Origin: Coriaria nepalensis
Taxonomy: Eukaryota; Streptophyta; Magnoliopsida; Cucurbitales; Coriariaceae
Length of the DNA stretch: 64,000 nt
Direction: 5' to 3'
Assembly: GCA_027186245.1 (NCBI GenBank)
Contig: CP114486.1
Location: 8,198,501-8,262,500, forward strand
In this document: one piece after another, positions 11,827 through 24,289 of the stretch
Numbering within the stretch: the first letter of the stretch is position 1
Layout: every line of letters starts with the position of its first letter
Notes under the pieces: model-generated
Seen by the model: the letters and a program-made list of their open reading frames with translations, nothing else
Databases searched by the model: none
What the model was told of the DNA's origin: nothing
Position numbers and translations under genes: made by a program

Positions 11827-14800
11827 TGTAAACCCCCTTAAACTAGAATAGCTTATGGTTGATGGGCAAAACTACATTCTAGATAACTAATTTTAAAATA
11901 ATACGTTCTTGTGAATAAATAATAGTTCACGAGGTATATAGTCAGGATTAAAAAGTAAAATGTATATACATACACATATATATATATATATAAAGGGTAG
12001 TAACAGTATGGCCACTGCCTCACTAAGCAGGTGAGTACTCTATGCAGGCTGTACAATGTAATAGGTAAGAAAAAATAAAATAACCATTCACCTCCTAGGT
12101 AGGACTAAGAAAAAAAATAAAATAACAGTTAATTAATGAAAGTATTATGAATCAACGAAACCAACAAGCAGGAAATGTAATCGTAGGCTGATGATCAAAT
12201 CCACCTCCTGCTTTAGATAAGCATCCGAGCAAGATAAGGATGCCCTATTCAAAACTAAGATGAATAATTATTTTAGATATGGTATGGGTAAAATGGACCC
12301 TCACTGTAGATCATCTTCTTCAATAGAAAACATGGCTACTTTTGATTTCCTACACTCATCCAAAAAGAGGTCAAACAAGAAGTTAGATTTCAATCTAGGA
12401 TTAGGCATAACAAACTGTTAAGAGTAAGAAAACTCCTAACTTTTACATTCATAACTTCTGGTTATGGCACACACTAAGCATATTATTAGGAGTAATAAAA
12501 TATGAAGCTAATAAGTCCACTACTCAGGTTGAGCAAGATGAGGAAATAGTTTATAGGTTAAGTTGCAATCGGAAAGAAAAAAAAAAAGAAATGAAACCAG
12601 ATAGAACACCCAAACTGAATAATAATCACCAAAGCCAATTTTGGAAATGAAGCTAGAATAGAGGCCTCTAGGTTCTCTTAGATATACATTTTTGGCCATG
12701 ATAAGGTTCTTAGTGAACCCTTAAATGTTACGGAAGAAAACTAGATGTCATACCCTTTAAATTGATACAAAAATTGAAATTTTAAGATATTAGAATGAAG
12801 AATTATGAAAATTCAGAAGTTAAAGTGAAGGGGGTCAATGGCCCGACACCTCGATGGGTCTACGGGTTGATAAGGTTGACGGCCTCAATATGCGAAGAGC
12901 TCGAAGTATTCGATGGGTCGACGAATTAAGTTGTATCTAAGAAGGAAACTAAACAAAATGGAAATTCTAAAAAGGAAGAAAGAGTCCTCGGTTAGGATCA
13001 TGAACTTAGACTGAGAGATATTATATTAGGTCTCGATCTGGATCGAGAACTCAGACTAAGAAGCATTATCTTAGGTCTTGGTCTAGGAAGGAGGAAAGAG
13101 TCCTCAATCTGGATTGGGAACTCAGACTGAGAAGTGTTATTTGAGGTCTCAGTTTGGGAAGGAGGAAAGAGTCCTTGTTTGGACAGGGAACTCAGACATA
13201 GATACATTATAGTAGGTCTTGGTTTGGGAAGGAAGGAAAAGTCTCAGTTTGGATTGGGAACTCAGAGCGAGAGACATTATAAAGGGTTTCGGTCTAAGAA
13301 GGAAAATAGAAAAAAAAAGAAAAAACTAAATCTAGGAAGGAAAAGTACCCAATCTGAAGGTGCTTTTGAGTTGTTACGTAAAATAAAAAGTTCTTAGTTT
13401 GAAAATTTTCTTGGACGGGTAGACGTACTCTATAGGTTCGACGCCTTCAATATGAAAAAAAGGGTCGATGTACTCTACGAGGTCATCGCCTGCAATATAC
13501 TCGACAGGGTCAACATACTCGACAGGGTTGACGAGCTCGATGGGGTCTATGGGTCAATATTTGTGATAGCAGCCACTCCTAAAAGTTAAAGCAAATGAAT
13601 TTAGAAGGGGCAAACATATGAATCTGGAGCTACGATTTATACAGCACCTTAATGAGATGTTCATGGAGAATATCTTCAAAAGTTCAGAATTTATTATGAC
13701 ACTAAGTGCTAGAAACATAACCAAAATCTAGACAATTGGAAACAGAAACTCAAAAAAAAAAAAAAAAAGGAAGAGGAGACTAGAAAAATTGAAGAATGAA
13801 CAGTAAACATTAAAAATTCAGAATGTTTTAGAACATGAACAATAATGCAAGTATGAGCTAATGAAAAGTTATGAGCCTCACATAAGAGACATAAATAAGG
13901 GGGAACAAAGGTTTCCCAATCTACTAAGTATGGCATAATAAGAAAAGAGTGGGAATTAGATGTCTAAAAATAAATGAGAAATGCTTAGTGAGATAAGCTA
14001 ACCAAATAGAAAAGCTCATGGAAAGTTAAGTTTTTATTAAGTTTAGTTAAATTCTTGATTCTGTAGGCGAACAACTGACCCAATGTTCATAAAGTACCCA
14101 ACCCTTAAGGGAAAGCATGGAATCCAAGTAAGTATAAATCTCACCTACAACATGGAAAGTGTTTTGAAAAGTGATGAGTTGTTTTGATTGCATGATTGCT
14201 TATGTATGAATTGAATTGTAGTCATGAAAGGATTGATTGTGATGAGTGCTAAAATTGTTATTGTTATAAAAAGTTCTTGAACAACATATACACTCATGAG
14301 CATCATGTAAGGTTACCTCATATTTCATGTTAAGAAATTTAGAGGTACATGAAGATAGAAAGAAATGAGATAAACTAAGATGTTTCATACCGACTCTCGA
14401 AGAAAAGGGCTGAGGCCTTATGAAGAGGGGATTATTACTATAACTTATGTTAAAGCATGTCGAGGCATGAAAATACCATGGTCATGTTTGGATCAGGTCG
14501 CTCCCCTAATTTTTCATTGGTCGAGTGCTCAACTAGTACGTACATGGAGCCCAATAAAAGAAAAGTAAGAAAGTATAAGAAAGAGTAAGAAAGATGCATG
14601 TAAAAATATTTATGAAGAGTATGATTCTAAGATTATCATTTGTCACCTGCCTCATACATCACATGCATTCACAACTATCTTGTAAGATATATTTGTAATT
14701 GTTGAGCGAAAGCTTACGTCATACGTCCCATGTTGTAGGTACTAGGGGTAAGTAAATAATTTAGTTACCCTAGCATGATTGCGGAGGAAGTGCGATGAGG

Positions 14801-15163
14801 GCGGAGGTGGTAGTGGTACCAAGACTGAAGAAACACTATAAACTTCCGCTTTGAAATTTTAAAAAATAATAGTCATAAATATTTTGTACATTGTGAAGAT
14901 TTGGGAAACACTTTGGGAACACTTTTAGAAATGTTTTAAAAGCTCATAGTCGACATGTGCACAATGGATAATGCTATGTTAGCACTATTTTCCTCTATAT
15001 GACAGATTTTGCTATGAAGCAAGAAATCCTTTTTAAAAAGAAAATTTTTAAAAGGATCCTTTGAATTAAGTCCTTAGTGGGACAAAAAAAGAAAAAAAAT
15101 TTACAATGATTTTAAGAGGAAAAAGGTAGATGTGTAACGGTACGGACAACACAGGTCACTATA
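11827..15163 (+). repeat. Long gypsy LTR (about 3.3 kb), inverted relative to 7081-9978
   Basis: The LTR starts TGTAAACCCCCTTAAACTAG at 11827 and ends shortly before a primer-binding site, TTGGTATCATAGCT, at 15165-15178. Segments at 12000-12060, 12180-12240, 14110-14330 and 14700-14840 match the reverse complement of the LTR at 7081-9978. It is about 440 bp longer; most of the excess is explained by a minisatellite at 12960-13350 that the other copy lacks. Confidence 0.8.
12960..13350. repeat. Minisatellite of about 60 bp in the LTR
   Basis: Imperfect copies of a unit with the elements GGAAGGAGGAAAGAGTC, GGGAACTCAGAC and AGGTCTCGGTCT recur about every 60-65 bp. Related units occur at 20880-21240 in a second LTR. 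The unit has dyad symmetry around CGGTCTGGATCGAGAAC-type cores. Open frames here are by-products of the repeat and do not look like genes. Confidence 0.85.
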
Positions 15164-15606
15164 GTTGGTATCATAGCTAAATCCTACTAGCCTACCTCGC
15201 CTCATCGCACCTACGCAACAAGTTTTTAAGTAAGTACTATTAGTTATGGATTGCAATGATTTGAATTGTGAATGCATTGAATTTCTTACGTGCTATTTAT
15301 TGCAGGTAAGGGTATTTCATTATTATATATTATCATACGAGATAACACTTGGTCATGATTATATGTTATCATATGAGATAATACTTAGAGAGTTGATACA
15401 AATAAAATATCCCCTCCAAATGTTAAGATCATAAGTTATAAGTAGTTTAGAAGAAATGAGAATATAAGAACTAGAGCTCCTACAGCTCGCCTAGTACTCG
15501 AGGTATAAGGGAAAGAACGTAAATTTGTAATGTTGATTTCTAACTTGCAACAACCTTTAAAAGAGCAAGACCTTGAAATCCATAATTTCTAGAGAAAAAT
15601 GGAACG

Positions 15607-16260
15607 ATGACAAACCAGTGATGGAGGCATTCCGGTGAGAGGACTATGGTTGGAGGTATTACAAGAGGATGTACCAACTCGAGGACATGCTCATGGTAAT
15701 CATGGGATGCAAATGATCAGACAAGAGCCACTCTATGAACGTTTTCGTCGTATGAAAACTGCGGAGTTTGAGGGTTCAACGGATCCATTAGTAGCTGAAG
15801 AGTGGTTGTACTTTATTCAAACTGTTTTGAATTTCATGGAACTTCCTAAGAGAGGTCAGGTCATGTGTGCAACTTACATGTTTCAGAAGAATGCCCGCTA
15901 TTGGTGGGAGACAGTTAAAATGAGACGTGATACGGTAGAAATGATGTGAGAAGACTTCATTGTTGAGTTTAATAAGAAGTATTATAATAGGGACGCTATG
16001 GCAGCTCAAAATTTTATTAACCTCAAATAAGGGAATACGTCTGTGATAAAGGCAGTTCATAAATTCGATCAACTAGTATGATTATGCCTTTTTTTAGTAC
16101 CCACCAAAGTGGAACAAGTTAGGAGGATTATAGAAATGTTTGGCCCAGAATTAGCAATTATCATTGATAGCGATGACAATCCCCCGACCACCATAGCCGA
16201 GTGTGTCGAAAGAGCCCTTCAGGCAGAGTATCACCTTGCCTAAGCTAAAGAGGAACGAAA
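15607..16260 (+). pseudogene. Gypsy gag remnant
   Basis: The frame around 15635-15949 contains YERFRRMKTAEFEGSTDP and YMFQKNARYWWETVKM, then after a TGA continues EDFIVEFNKKYYNRDAMAAQ, the core of the retrotransposon gag domain. Further stops follow. It would have formed the particle shell; it is not translatable as one protein. Confidence 0.85.
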
Positions 16261-16379
16261 AACATTCTAAGGGTCAAGGGTCTCAGACCTAACAATCAAT
16301 TGATCAGACTAAGATGAATACAAGCAATAAGAGGAAGAGAATTATATGCAGACCTTGTCATCGTCGACATACACAAATA

Positions 16380-17280
16380 CGATTTTATTCTAAGAATGGA
16401 TTTCGTTGAAAAATACAATGCATCTATTAGATGTAGAGACCGAAGGGTCATGTTTAAGTTTAATAGCAAAGAAGGATTTAAGTATGAAAAGGGGGGAGGG
16501 GGGCTCTATAAGGCAACAAAAAAAGGGATCTCGACAATGAGAGCAAGGAAATGGCTAGATAGTGGTTGTGTCGATTATCTAGCCAGTGTCGTGGATCAAA
16601 TGCTAGAAGTGAAGATTAGTCTAGAAGATGTACTAGTGATAAAAAATTTTACGGAAGTACTTCCAAAGGAGTTACACCAGGACGAGTCCTCACTATTGAG
16701 ATTGAACTGGTGCCAGGGACCATACCCATATCTAATGCACCTTATCGGATGGCATCTGTAGAACTCAAAGAGTTACAGACTCAATACAAGAGTTATTGGA
16801 GAAAGGATTCATACGCCCAAGCCACACCCCTAGGGGAGAACCAGTCTTATTTGTGAAGAATAAGGATGGAATAATGAGGCTATGTATCGACTATCGGGAG
16901 CTTAATAAAGTGACATTGAAGAATACGTATCCCCTACCAAGAATTGATGATATGTTTGATTAGCTAAAATGGGCAACAACCTTCTCCAAGATCGATTTGC
17001 GATCGAGATATCACCAGCTAAGATTTAAGGAATAAGACGTCCCAAAAATGGCTTCTAGAACTCGTTATGGACATTATGAGTTCTTGGAAATGTCAGTTGG
17101 GTTGACCAATGCTCCTACAACATTTATGGATTTGATTAATCGAGTGTTCATGGACTTCCTCGATAAATCTATAATAGTATTTATCGATGATGTACTTGTA
17201 TATTCTAAATCCAACGAGGAGCATGGACATCATCTAGAAGTCGTGCTGCAGATACTAAAAAAGCAGTATGCTCCATAGGA
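16380..17280 (+). pseudogene. Gypsy reverse transcriptase remnant with upstream deletion
   Basis: At about 16395 the sequence jumps from a gag-end region straight to MDFVEKYNASIRCRDRRV, the segment that normally follows the protease active site, so the D-S/T-G site is deleted. RT blocks follow with a frameshift near 16780: [18 protein letters not shown], then [13 protein letters not shown] and the catalytic FIDD box in [12 protein letters not shown] (17190-17220). A stop replaces a conserved residue in the DDMFDQL segment (about 16960). Confidence 0.9.
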
Positions 17281-20110
17281 GCATTGGTCCAGGTCCAGAT
17301 CCAACCATCAGGACATCACCCGCAGGTTCATTTTCTAGGACCTCCAAGGGTAGTGGGGGAGCATCCACACTTATATAGTTTAAAGTATGAATAATTAATT
17401 AAAAATTATAAAGTAATTAAATAATTAGTTAATATGAAGAATAAAATACGAGATTAAATACTTAATTAATAACTTATCGGCTCGGTCCAGCCACAAGGAC
17501 ATCATCCGCAGGTGCATTTTCCGGGACCTCCATGGGTAGCGAGGGAGCATTTACACCTACATAGTTTACAACATGAATAATTAATTGAAAATTATAGACA
17601 TTAAATAATTAGTTAATACGAAGAATAAAATACGAGACTATATAGTAAATTAATAACTTACCGAGTCCGGGTTCAGCCGCCTGGACATCACCCGTAGGTG
17701 CATTTTCTAGGACCTCCATGGGTAGTGGGGGAGCATCCACACCTACATAGTTTAAAGCATGAATAATTAATTGAAAATTATAAAGAGATTAAATAATTAG
17801 TTAATATGAAGAATAAAATATGAGACTAAATATTAAATTAATAATACACCAGGTCCGGGTCCAACCACTGGGACATTACTCGTAGGTGCATTTTTTGTGA
17901 CCTCCATGGGTAGTGGGAGGGAAACAACACCTACATACCGAAAAACGTTATTAATTAATTTCAAATTATTAACTACTTAAGATTATAAATGATATTAAGA
18001 AGAGTACTTTAAAAACCATTACTTATCGGGGCCAAATGTCGGGCCATTGGCAGGTGCAGCTACCGGGTCCATATGAAAAACATGATGACCAACTGAGCCA
18101 TGCTATGAAGGTCCATCATCGTCTTAACTAAAGGACTGATAGACCACTCGATCTAATTTCTAATTCATCGCCTACCCCACATGCTCTAGCAATTAAATGT
18201 TTATTGTTGCTTTATCCTCCTATCGGTGAAGGTGGAGGTTGTCACTCATGCTCTCCCTCGTGCTCCTCCGCAACCACCCAAACATCCTCTTCCCTACCCT
18301 CTTCCTCCACCTCATCTCCAAATATATCATCTTGTTCAACCTCTTCCTCTTGCTCCACTGGATGATCTAAGCAGCCCTTACACGATCGATATTTATATCC
18401 CCCTCCTCATTGTTGAAAGAGTCAATGCTATGTAAGACTCAGCTTCCTCTTCCATTGATGACCTTAAGATTCCATGCATTCTAACTTGTGCATTTAATGT
18501 TATATTTATTGAAAGTCATATATAAGTAATTACATAAAAAAATTTTTAAAAAAAACCATAAAAGCTAACTTTTGTTTTATCCAAAGTCTCATTGATCTTC
18601 TTCTACAATGGCATAAACAAATTAGCTTACCCCGATTTTTTTGTTCCCAAATTAAAGATTCTTGGTCTAACCATTTTTTCCAAACAAATCCCAAATTCTT
18701 TTCCAAGGTGGGGAATAGCTTCAAATGCCTAAACATGTAAGGTAATTTAAAAAATATTAACAAAGACAAAATTGGTTAATATTAAAAACAAGCTATTTAA
18801 TTAAGTCTAATTGAGATTAATAATTGAGGTAAAGCGTATAGAAAACCATATAAATCCATGATCTCTTCCTTGCCATCACATCTTCCAACAGCAGTCTTGG
18901 CCTTCTTCTCAAGGTCGTCTCTTTTTATGTATTATTGTAGTTCTCCTGTATACTATTTGACTCCAAGGATGGTTGTTGAAGATTTCTATGTTTGAGACCA
19001 TAGAGTGGTAACTATCCTCAAAGTTATTCTTCTTTAACGTACCTAATAGGCCGAACACCAAGAAGTAGACAATGGCTAATTTGACCTTCTCTTCTTTAAC
19101 CTTCGCCCTTTCATTATCGTCTTCTCTCCTTTTACTTATATGGAGTTTTGTGAACATGTCCATGAAGTCTTCGCATTTAAATTTCATTTTGGCCCTATAT
19201 ATTTCTCCATCGGTTCCCTATTACTATTCTATGAGGAACGGTTCGAGTGTCGTGACACTTCAATCCGGTGACTAGAGAAAATTCATAATACGGGTACTGG
19301 AGAGGACGACCATTGATGGAGAACCATGCCTCATACTCCTTTGGGGTCCGAACTAGACAGAGTATGAAGGCAAAAAGGTTAACCGACCTGAAAAAAAAAA
19401 AAAGTTATGGATCCACATCAAGGAAATACCAAAAGTATGATGCACTAAACATTTCCACCTCTCTTACATTCAACTTCTTCTTAATATTCTTAATCACCTC
19501 ATGTAGCTTCGATTACAAAGTAATCGTGCAACAAAGATGATGATCGCGACCTAAGATTGGTTTTAATTGAGGTACTTCTTGCCTCTAAAAAACAAACAAA
19601 AAATAATAATAAATGAAACAGTAAATAATTTGGTTGAAGATGAGATCTAAGATCTCCAGATCGAGTTCTTCATCTGAATTCCCATTCTAGGATCCTTGAC
19701 CGAGTCCCTCAATCTGAATTCCCATTCTGGAATCCCATACCCAAAAAATTCATAATACGGGTACCGAAGAGGACGACCAATGATGGAGAACCATACCTCA
19801 TACTTCTTTGGGGTCTGGACTAGAGAGAGTATGAAGGCAAAGGTTAACTAACCTGGAAAAAAAAAAAAGTTCTAGATCCACATCAAAGAAATGCCAAAAG
19901 CACGATGCACAAAAAATTTCCACCTCTCTTGCATTCAACTTCTTCTTAATATTTTTAATCACTTTATGCAGCTTCTATTACAAAGTAATCGTGCAACAAA
20001 AATGACGATCATGACCTCAAATTGGCTCTAATTGAGGTACCTCCTGCCTTTAAAAATAAAACAAAAAATAATAATAAATTACACAATAAATGAAACAGTA
20101 AAATAAATTG
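17281..20110 (-). mobile_element. DUF1985/Ulp1-type transposon gene remnant
   Basis: The minus strand has the signature blocks of DUF1985 proteins, which in plants are mostly carried by Mutator-like elements with an Ulp1 (C48) protease: YYEFSLVTGLKC near 19230-19265, then VKLAIVYFLVFGLLG and IEIFNNHPWSQIVYR (19150-18950), then MFRHLKLFPTLEKNLG (about 18740-18690). A Pro-rich linker lies near 18.2-18.4 kb. The Ulp1 catalytic domain is not visible here. It is split by stops and sits between two gypsy fragments. Confidence 0.65.
17287..18080. repeat. 186-bp tandem array, about four and a half copies
   Basis: A unit starting near GGTCCGGGTCCAACCA, with GGACATCACC at about 17311, 17497, 17683 and 17871, repeats at 186-188-bp spacing, with a degraded last copy near 18041. 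Each unit has a GC-rich half that reads as a Pro/Gly/Ala-rich peptide on the minus strand and an AT-rich half resembling an intron. This looks like amplification of a small exon plus intron of the adjacent minus-strand gene remnant, but that is inference. Confidence 0.85.
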
Positions 20111-20215
20111 GTTGAAGATGAGATCTAAGATCTCTAGATCGAGTTCTTGATTAGAATTCCCAGTCTAGGATCCCATACCGAGTCCCTCGATCTGAATTCC
20201 CATTATGGAATCCCA
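19277..20215. repeat. Direct duplication of about 470 bp
   Basis: The segment 19277-19745 is repeated at about 19747-20215. Both copies share AATTCATAATACGGGTAC, GATGGAGAACCAT, the A-tract near 19390 and 19860, and the block ending GAGATCTAAGATCTC. On the minus strand each copy carries the same N-terminal DUF1985 exon. The copies differ at scattered sites. Confidence 0.9.
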
Positions 20216-20493
20216 TACCCAGAACTCTAATCGAGTTCTCGGTCTGGGATCCCAGATCATGAACTCTAGATCCAGTTCTCGGTCTGGAATCCCATACTGG
20301 GTACCCAAATTGAGGTCTCGATCTTAAATCCCAGACTGGGAACTCTAGATCGAGTTCTTAGTACGAAATCAAAGATCGGGAACCCCAGATCAAGTTCTTA
20401 GTCTGGAATCACAGGTCGAGAACTATAGATCGAGTTTCGGTCTGGAATCATAGATCGAGAACCCTAGATCAAGATCACGATCTGGGTTCCTAG
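20120..20493. repeat. Dyad-symmetric minisatellite
   Basis: Short units made of GATCGAGTTCTCGGTCTGGA followed by ATCCCAGATCGGGAACTCTA recur with variation up to the LTR start at 20494. The halves are nearly reverse complements of each other, so each unit could fold back. Its sequence is related to the LTR minisatellites at 12960-13350 and 20880-21240. Confidence 0.75.
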
Positions 20494-22693
20494 TGTAATA
20501 CCCCATTTAATTGCTTCCAGTAAGTAAACATGGCGTATAGCCAAATTTTTACAACTTAAAAGTCCCTTATGTTGGGTGTGAGATTTGCGAGCAAAATGGC
20601 GAAAACGATCGAGGGAAATGTCCTAAGGAGTTAGTCTCAAAAGTGTTAGACTAATATTAATAGAAATATTACAATCTGAAAATGTCTGATAAATGATTAA
20701 GAATAATAATAAAATCATAAAGAAAAAAAAAAAAGAAACGTGATGGGAAGAAGCATGCTTAAGCGGTGACTTCCGCAGCTTTTCCCATTTTCAGTCACCA
20801 ACCCAATTGCATTAAGCACGAACCATCCGAAATCAGAGACCAACGCACAGAGAGACGGACGAAGGAGCTTATATGAAAGAAAGGAATAGTTATTGGTCTG
20901 CACTAAGAACCCAGACCAAGAGACACTATCTTAGGTCTCAGTCTAGGAAGGAAGGAACAATTCTTGATATGGACCGGGAACCTAGATCAAGAGATAATAT
21001 TAGACTCAGTCTAGGAAGAAGGAACAATTCTCGGTCTAGACCGAGAACCCAGACTAAGAGACATTATTGTAGGTCTCGGTCTAGGAAGTAAGGAAAAGTT
21101 CTCGGTCTGGATCAAGAACCTAGACCGAGGAGACATACTATTAGATCTCAGTCTGGGAAGGAAAGTGGAAAAACTTGATCTAGGAAGGAGAAGTACTCGG
21201 TTTAGAAAAAGTACTCGATCCGAAAGTACTTCAGACATGTTAGGTAAAATAAAAAGTCCTCAGTCTGTAAATTATCTTACACGGGTTGACGAGATCGATG
21301 CTTTCAAGATGAAAAAGGATCAACAGGGTCGACGAGGTTGATAGTGTTCATGAGGTCAACTGCGTTCACGAGGTCGATAGGTCGATAAGGGTCGACGGTT
21401 CGATGCCTACTATAGCATAAACACAATTTTGGACACCTTAAGTTAAAGTATGTGTTTTAAGTAGAATTGAGAACCAAGTCCATACTAAGATAAACACATG
21501 TTTTTGATAGGTTAGGAGCTAGCTCCGACCGGTAGGATCTATAAGGACCTCATACCAATATAGGACCTCGTACCAATATAGGACCTCGTACCAATATAGG
21601 ACGTACAATAAGTAAAGTCTCACCTACAATATAAGTATTTTCACTTAATGTGAGATTACTATACCGATATAAACGCAACATAGTATGCTGACCATTGAAT
21701 TGATTTGTGGTGCTGCATTTTTATAAAGCATGTTAGAATTGATTTATATTAGTTGTATAAATACTTTTTCCAAAAACTAGTGAATGCACCTTCAATTTTT
21801 AGGCAAAAGCAATAAAGAGAAGTGTTATGCTTTGATTGATGAGTGTGATGCTTGACATTACATAAGCATAACATTATAGTAAGGCACTGCCTTGTTGGGT
21901 GGATTGAGCAGAGTCGCTGGCCCTAGAGATTTTTACTCAATCAAGTCTAATTGAGAAAGGTCGTTGATCCGAGATGTGATCTGATCAGGGCGGACTGAGT
22001 AAAGTTGTTGATCTCATATATTGTTTGTTATAGATGACCATAGATCACAGTAGTACCGACGGTAGCATCCTTAGAGCCTATAGTAGAAAGAGAATCCCAT
22101 TTGCATAGAAAGATTTATAAGAATTTACAAAAGTATTCAATTGAGTTTTAAAATGTATTTGAATACATTTGGTGCATGTGAGATAAAATCTTTACTTATT
22201 GACCTTTTTAGCTCATAGCAATTGCTTGTGTTAGTAGGTGAGCAGACAAAGGGAAAGACAGTAGTTTCGAAACTAGGTGAATGAAGTGCGATTAACCTGG
22301 TGTGAAGAACACATAGGCCAGACCTATGGGAAGTCAGGAAAGTTGAAAGTGAAAGTTTTTTAAGGGCCTTACTTTAATACCTTTGAGAAGTTTCTCAATG
22401 CCGTACTTTATTTTATTAATCGAATCACAAATATTTTAGTGTTCAGATATATGTACAGAAGTTATGTATATAACATAGTATATATTTTTTCTTTTAACAT
22501 TGTTATTGGAGTAGAGTTAATCCAAGTTGTTAAGAAAGTTTAAATTATTCCGCATTTTTCCCAAAGGATTTGCAAAGGTAGTCAGGTGATGTCCAGGTGA
22601 TGTCCAATTGGTTATATGTAGTCAAAGACACAAATAACTATTTTCTCAAAGGTATTTCGATAAGCAATATAGTTGGTAGGCTGGTCACTCCAA
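20494..22693 (+). repeat. Gypsy LTR (about 2.2 kb)
   Basis: It starts TGTAATACCCCATTTAATTG at 20494 and ends just before the primer-binding site TTGGTATCATAGCC at about 22697. It shares with the LTR at 11827 a minisatellite followed by a GTCGAC-rich cluster (here 21280-21405). It is the 5' LTR of the gypsy element at 22.7-25.4 kb; no matching 3' LTR is in the window. Confidence 0.8.
20880..21240. repeat. Minisatellite of about 62 bp in the LTR
   Basis: Units containing AGGTCTCGGTCTAGGAAG, AAGGAACAATTCTCGGTC and GACCGAGAACCCAGACCAAG recur about every 62 bp. The core CTCGGTCTAGACCGAGAAC at about 21030-21050 is almost a perfect palindrome. The same family is present at 12960-13350. Confidence 0.85.
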
Positions 22694-22869
22694 GGTTGGT
22701 ATCATAGCCATGTTTTAAAGGAATCCATAGAGAAAACCCATATGTACATAACATGCAGGTGAAAGCTTCATTCAGCATAAGTATAATAGTCTTAGAGAAT
22801 GATTCAATTTAATTTTGGGTCTAATTACTATTTGGATTTTGTAAGGATCTAGGAGAGCTACATTAGCTA

Positions 22870-24157
22870 ATGGCAGGAAGTAATAGACCATCGTCATCTC
22901 GAAAACCTCCAGAGGTTGACATTTATGTGGATAGGATGACTAGTTGTATTGAGAATGCTCATATGTTGAGAATTTCTAACGATACGAATCCACCGGTGTA
23001 TGATGGAAAGGGGGAATACAATAAGCTCAAATAGTGGCTTTTTGAGGTAGAAATGATACTCAGGGCATCGAGAATTAGGAGAGGTATATGGACAGTACTA
23101 GCCCTTAGATAGTTGCGTGAGGATGTCGTGAGATGGTGGCAGAATCTACAATGAGATCCGATCTGGTGCACATGGGATACATTTTGTGAGGATATCAAAC
23201 ACAAGTTTGGCTTAATAGAAGTCTCCTCTTCGGAAGACGACCCGGAGGAGGACCCGGAAGAGGTTTCGAATGTAGCTCAATTTCGAGAGGTACACCACCC
23301 TAGTCATGACATGGAGAAGATTGGAAGGCGAGTCCATGAGTGACTATATAAATGGAAGAACTTCTACAAAAATTCGATGAATTGTATAGGTATGCACCAT
23401 ATCTGGTGGCTATGAATACCTTGAAAGTGAATCATTTCAAGAAAGTCTTTGACCCTAACACTCGCAAAGACATAGAGGTTGCGAACTTAGAAGATGCGCC
23501 TTTTTCAAAGGTAGCTGATAAGGCTATGAGGATCAACATCGCCTGAAAGATCCTAGAAAAAGAAAGGAAGTAAGCTACAGAAAAACAAAATAAGGGTAAA
23601 ACGAGTTCTGAAGTACAAAACTCTGCTCAATCCTCTACACCAACAGTTCGCGAAGATCAACGAAGCTTTTACTCATGATGGAATAACAGATAAAGGTCAG
23701 GAAGCAAGAGTTTCAAGGGTTTTGGGAACCATCAAAATCAGAAAGAAGCATAGAGTGAGAATAATAAGGTATAAGGCTCAGAGACTTAAGGAAGACTTTT
23801 GAGCAAATGCAATAAATGTGGCAAAAATCATACTGGCAAATGTAAAGCTGGAATGTTGGGATACTACAATTCTGGATGACAAGGGAACTTTGCTAAAGAA
23901 TGCAAAAACCCAAAGAAAAGCGAAGGTCAACAAGTGAGATCAAATGCACTGGTGTTTATGCTCACTCAAAAGGAAGCTAAAGTGAGCCCATCCACTATAA
24001 TATCAGGTCAAATTTTGATTACTGGTAATCCTGCATTAGTTTTAATAGATTCTGATCCAACACATTCCTTTATTACTTCGAGGTTTGTTAGTAAGATTAA
24101 ACAACCTCTAGAACAATTAGCTGAAATGTTTAGCATAATGCTACCCACAGAGATGTA
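22870..24157 (+). pseudogene. Gypsy gag, zinc knuckle and protease remnant
   Basis: Gag opens MAGSNRPSSSRKPPEVDIYV and shows PPVYDGKGEYNKLK followed by a stop in place of a conserved residue. A knuckle-like CNKCGKNHTGKCK and a second GYYNSG..GNFAKECKN with a stop inside lie near 23.8-23.9 kb. The protease segment reads ALVLIDSDPTHSFIT; the family site is D-S/T-G, so the catalytic Gly is replaced by Asp. The protease would be inactive. Confidence 0.85.
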
Positions 24158-24289
24158 GTGATGTCATCTCATTGGCTGCGGGCTATACCCTTCAAATTAG
24201 GGGATATAGAACAATTCACAAATCTTGTACCTTTAGATATGCAAGATTTCAACGTCATGTTAAGAATGGATTGACTCTCTAAGTAGAAT

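Larger units (their letters stand above)
15164..17280 (+). mobile_element. Internal region of a plus-strand gypsy element, truncated inside RT
   Basis: It begins with a primer-binding site at 15165-15178. Gag, a jump over most of the knuckle-protease region, and reverse transcriptase follow. At 17280 the RT frame ends and an unrelated tandem repeat starts; RNase H, integrase and the 3' LTR are missing. It belongs to the same broad family as the minus-strand element. Confidence 0.9.

Noticed and set aside
12998..13397. Overlapping Ser/Arg-rich frames on both strands
   Set aside because: They come from translating the minisatellite; composition follows the repeat unit and there is no start context or domain.
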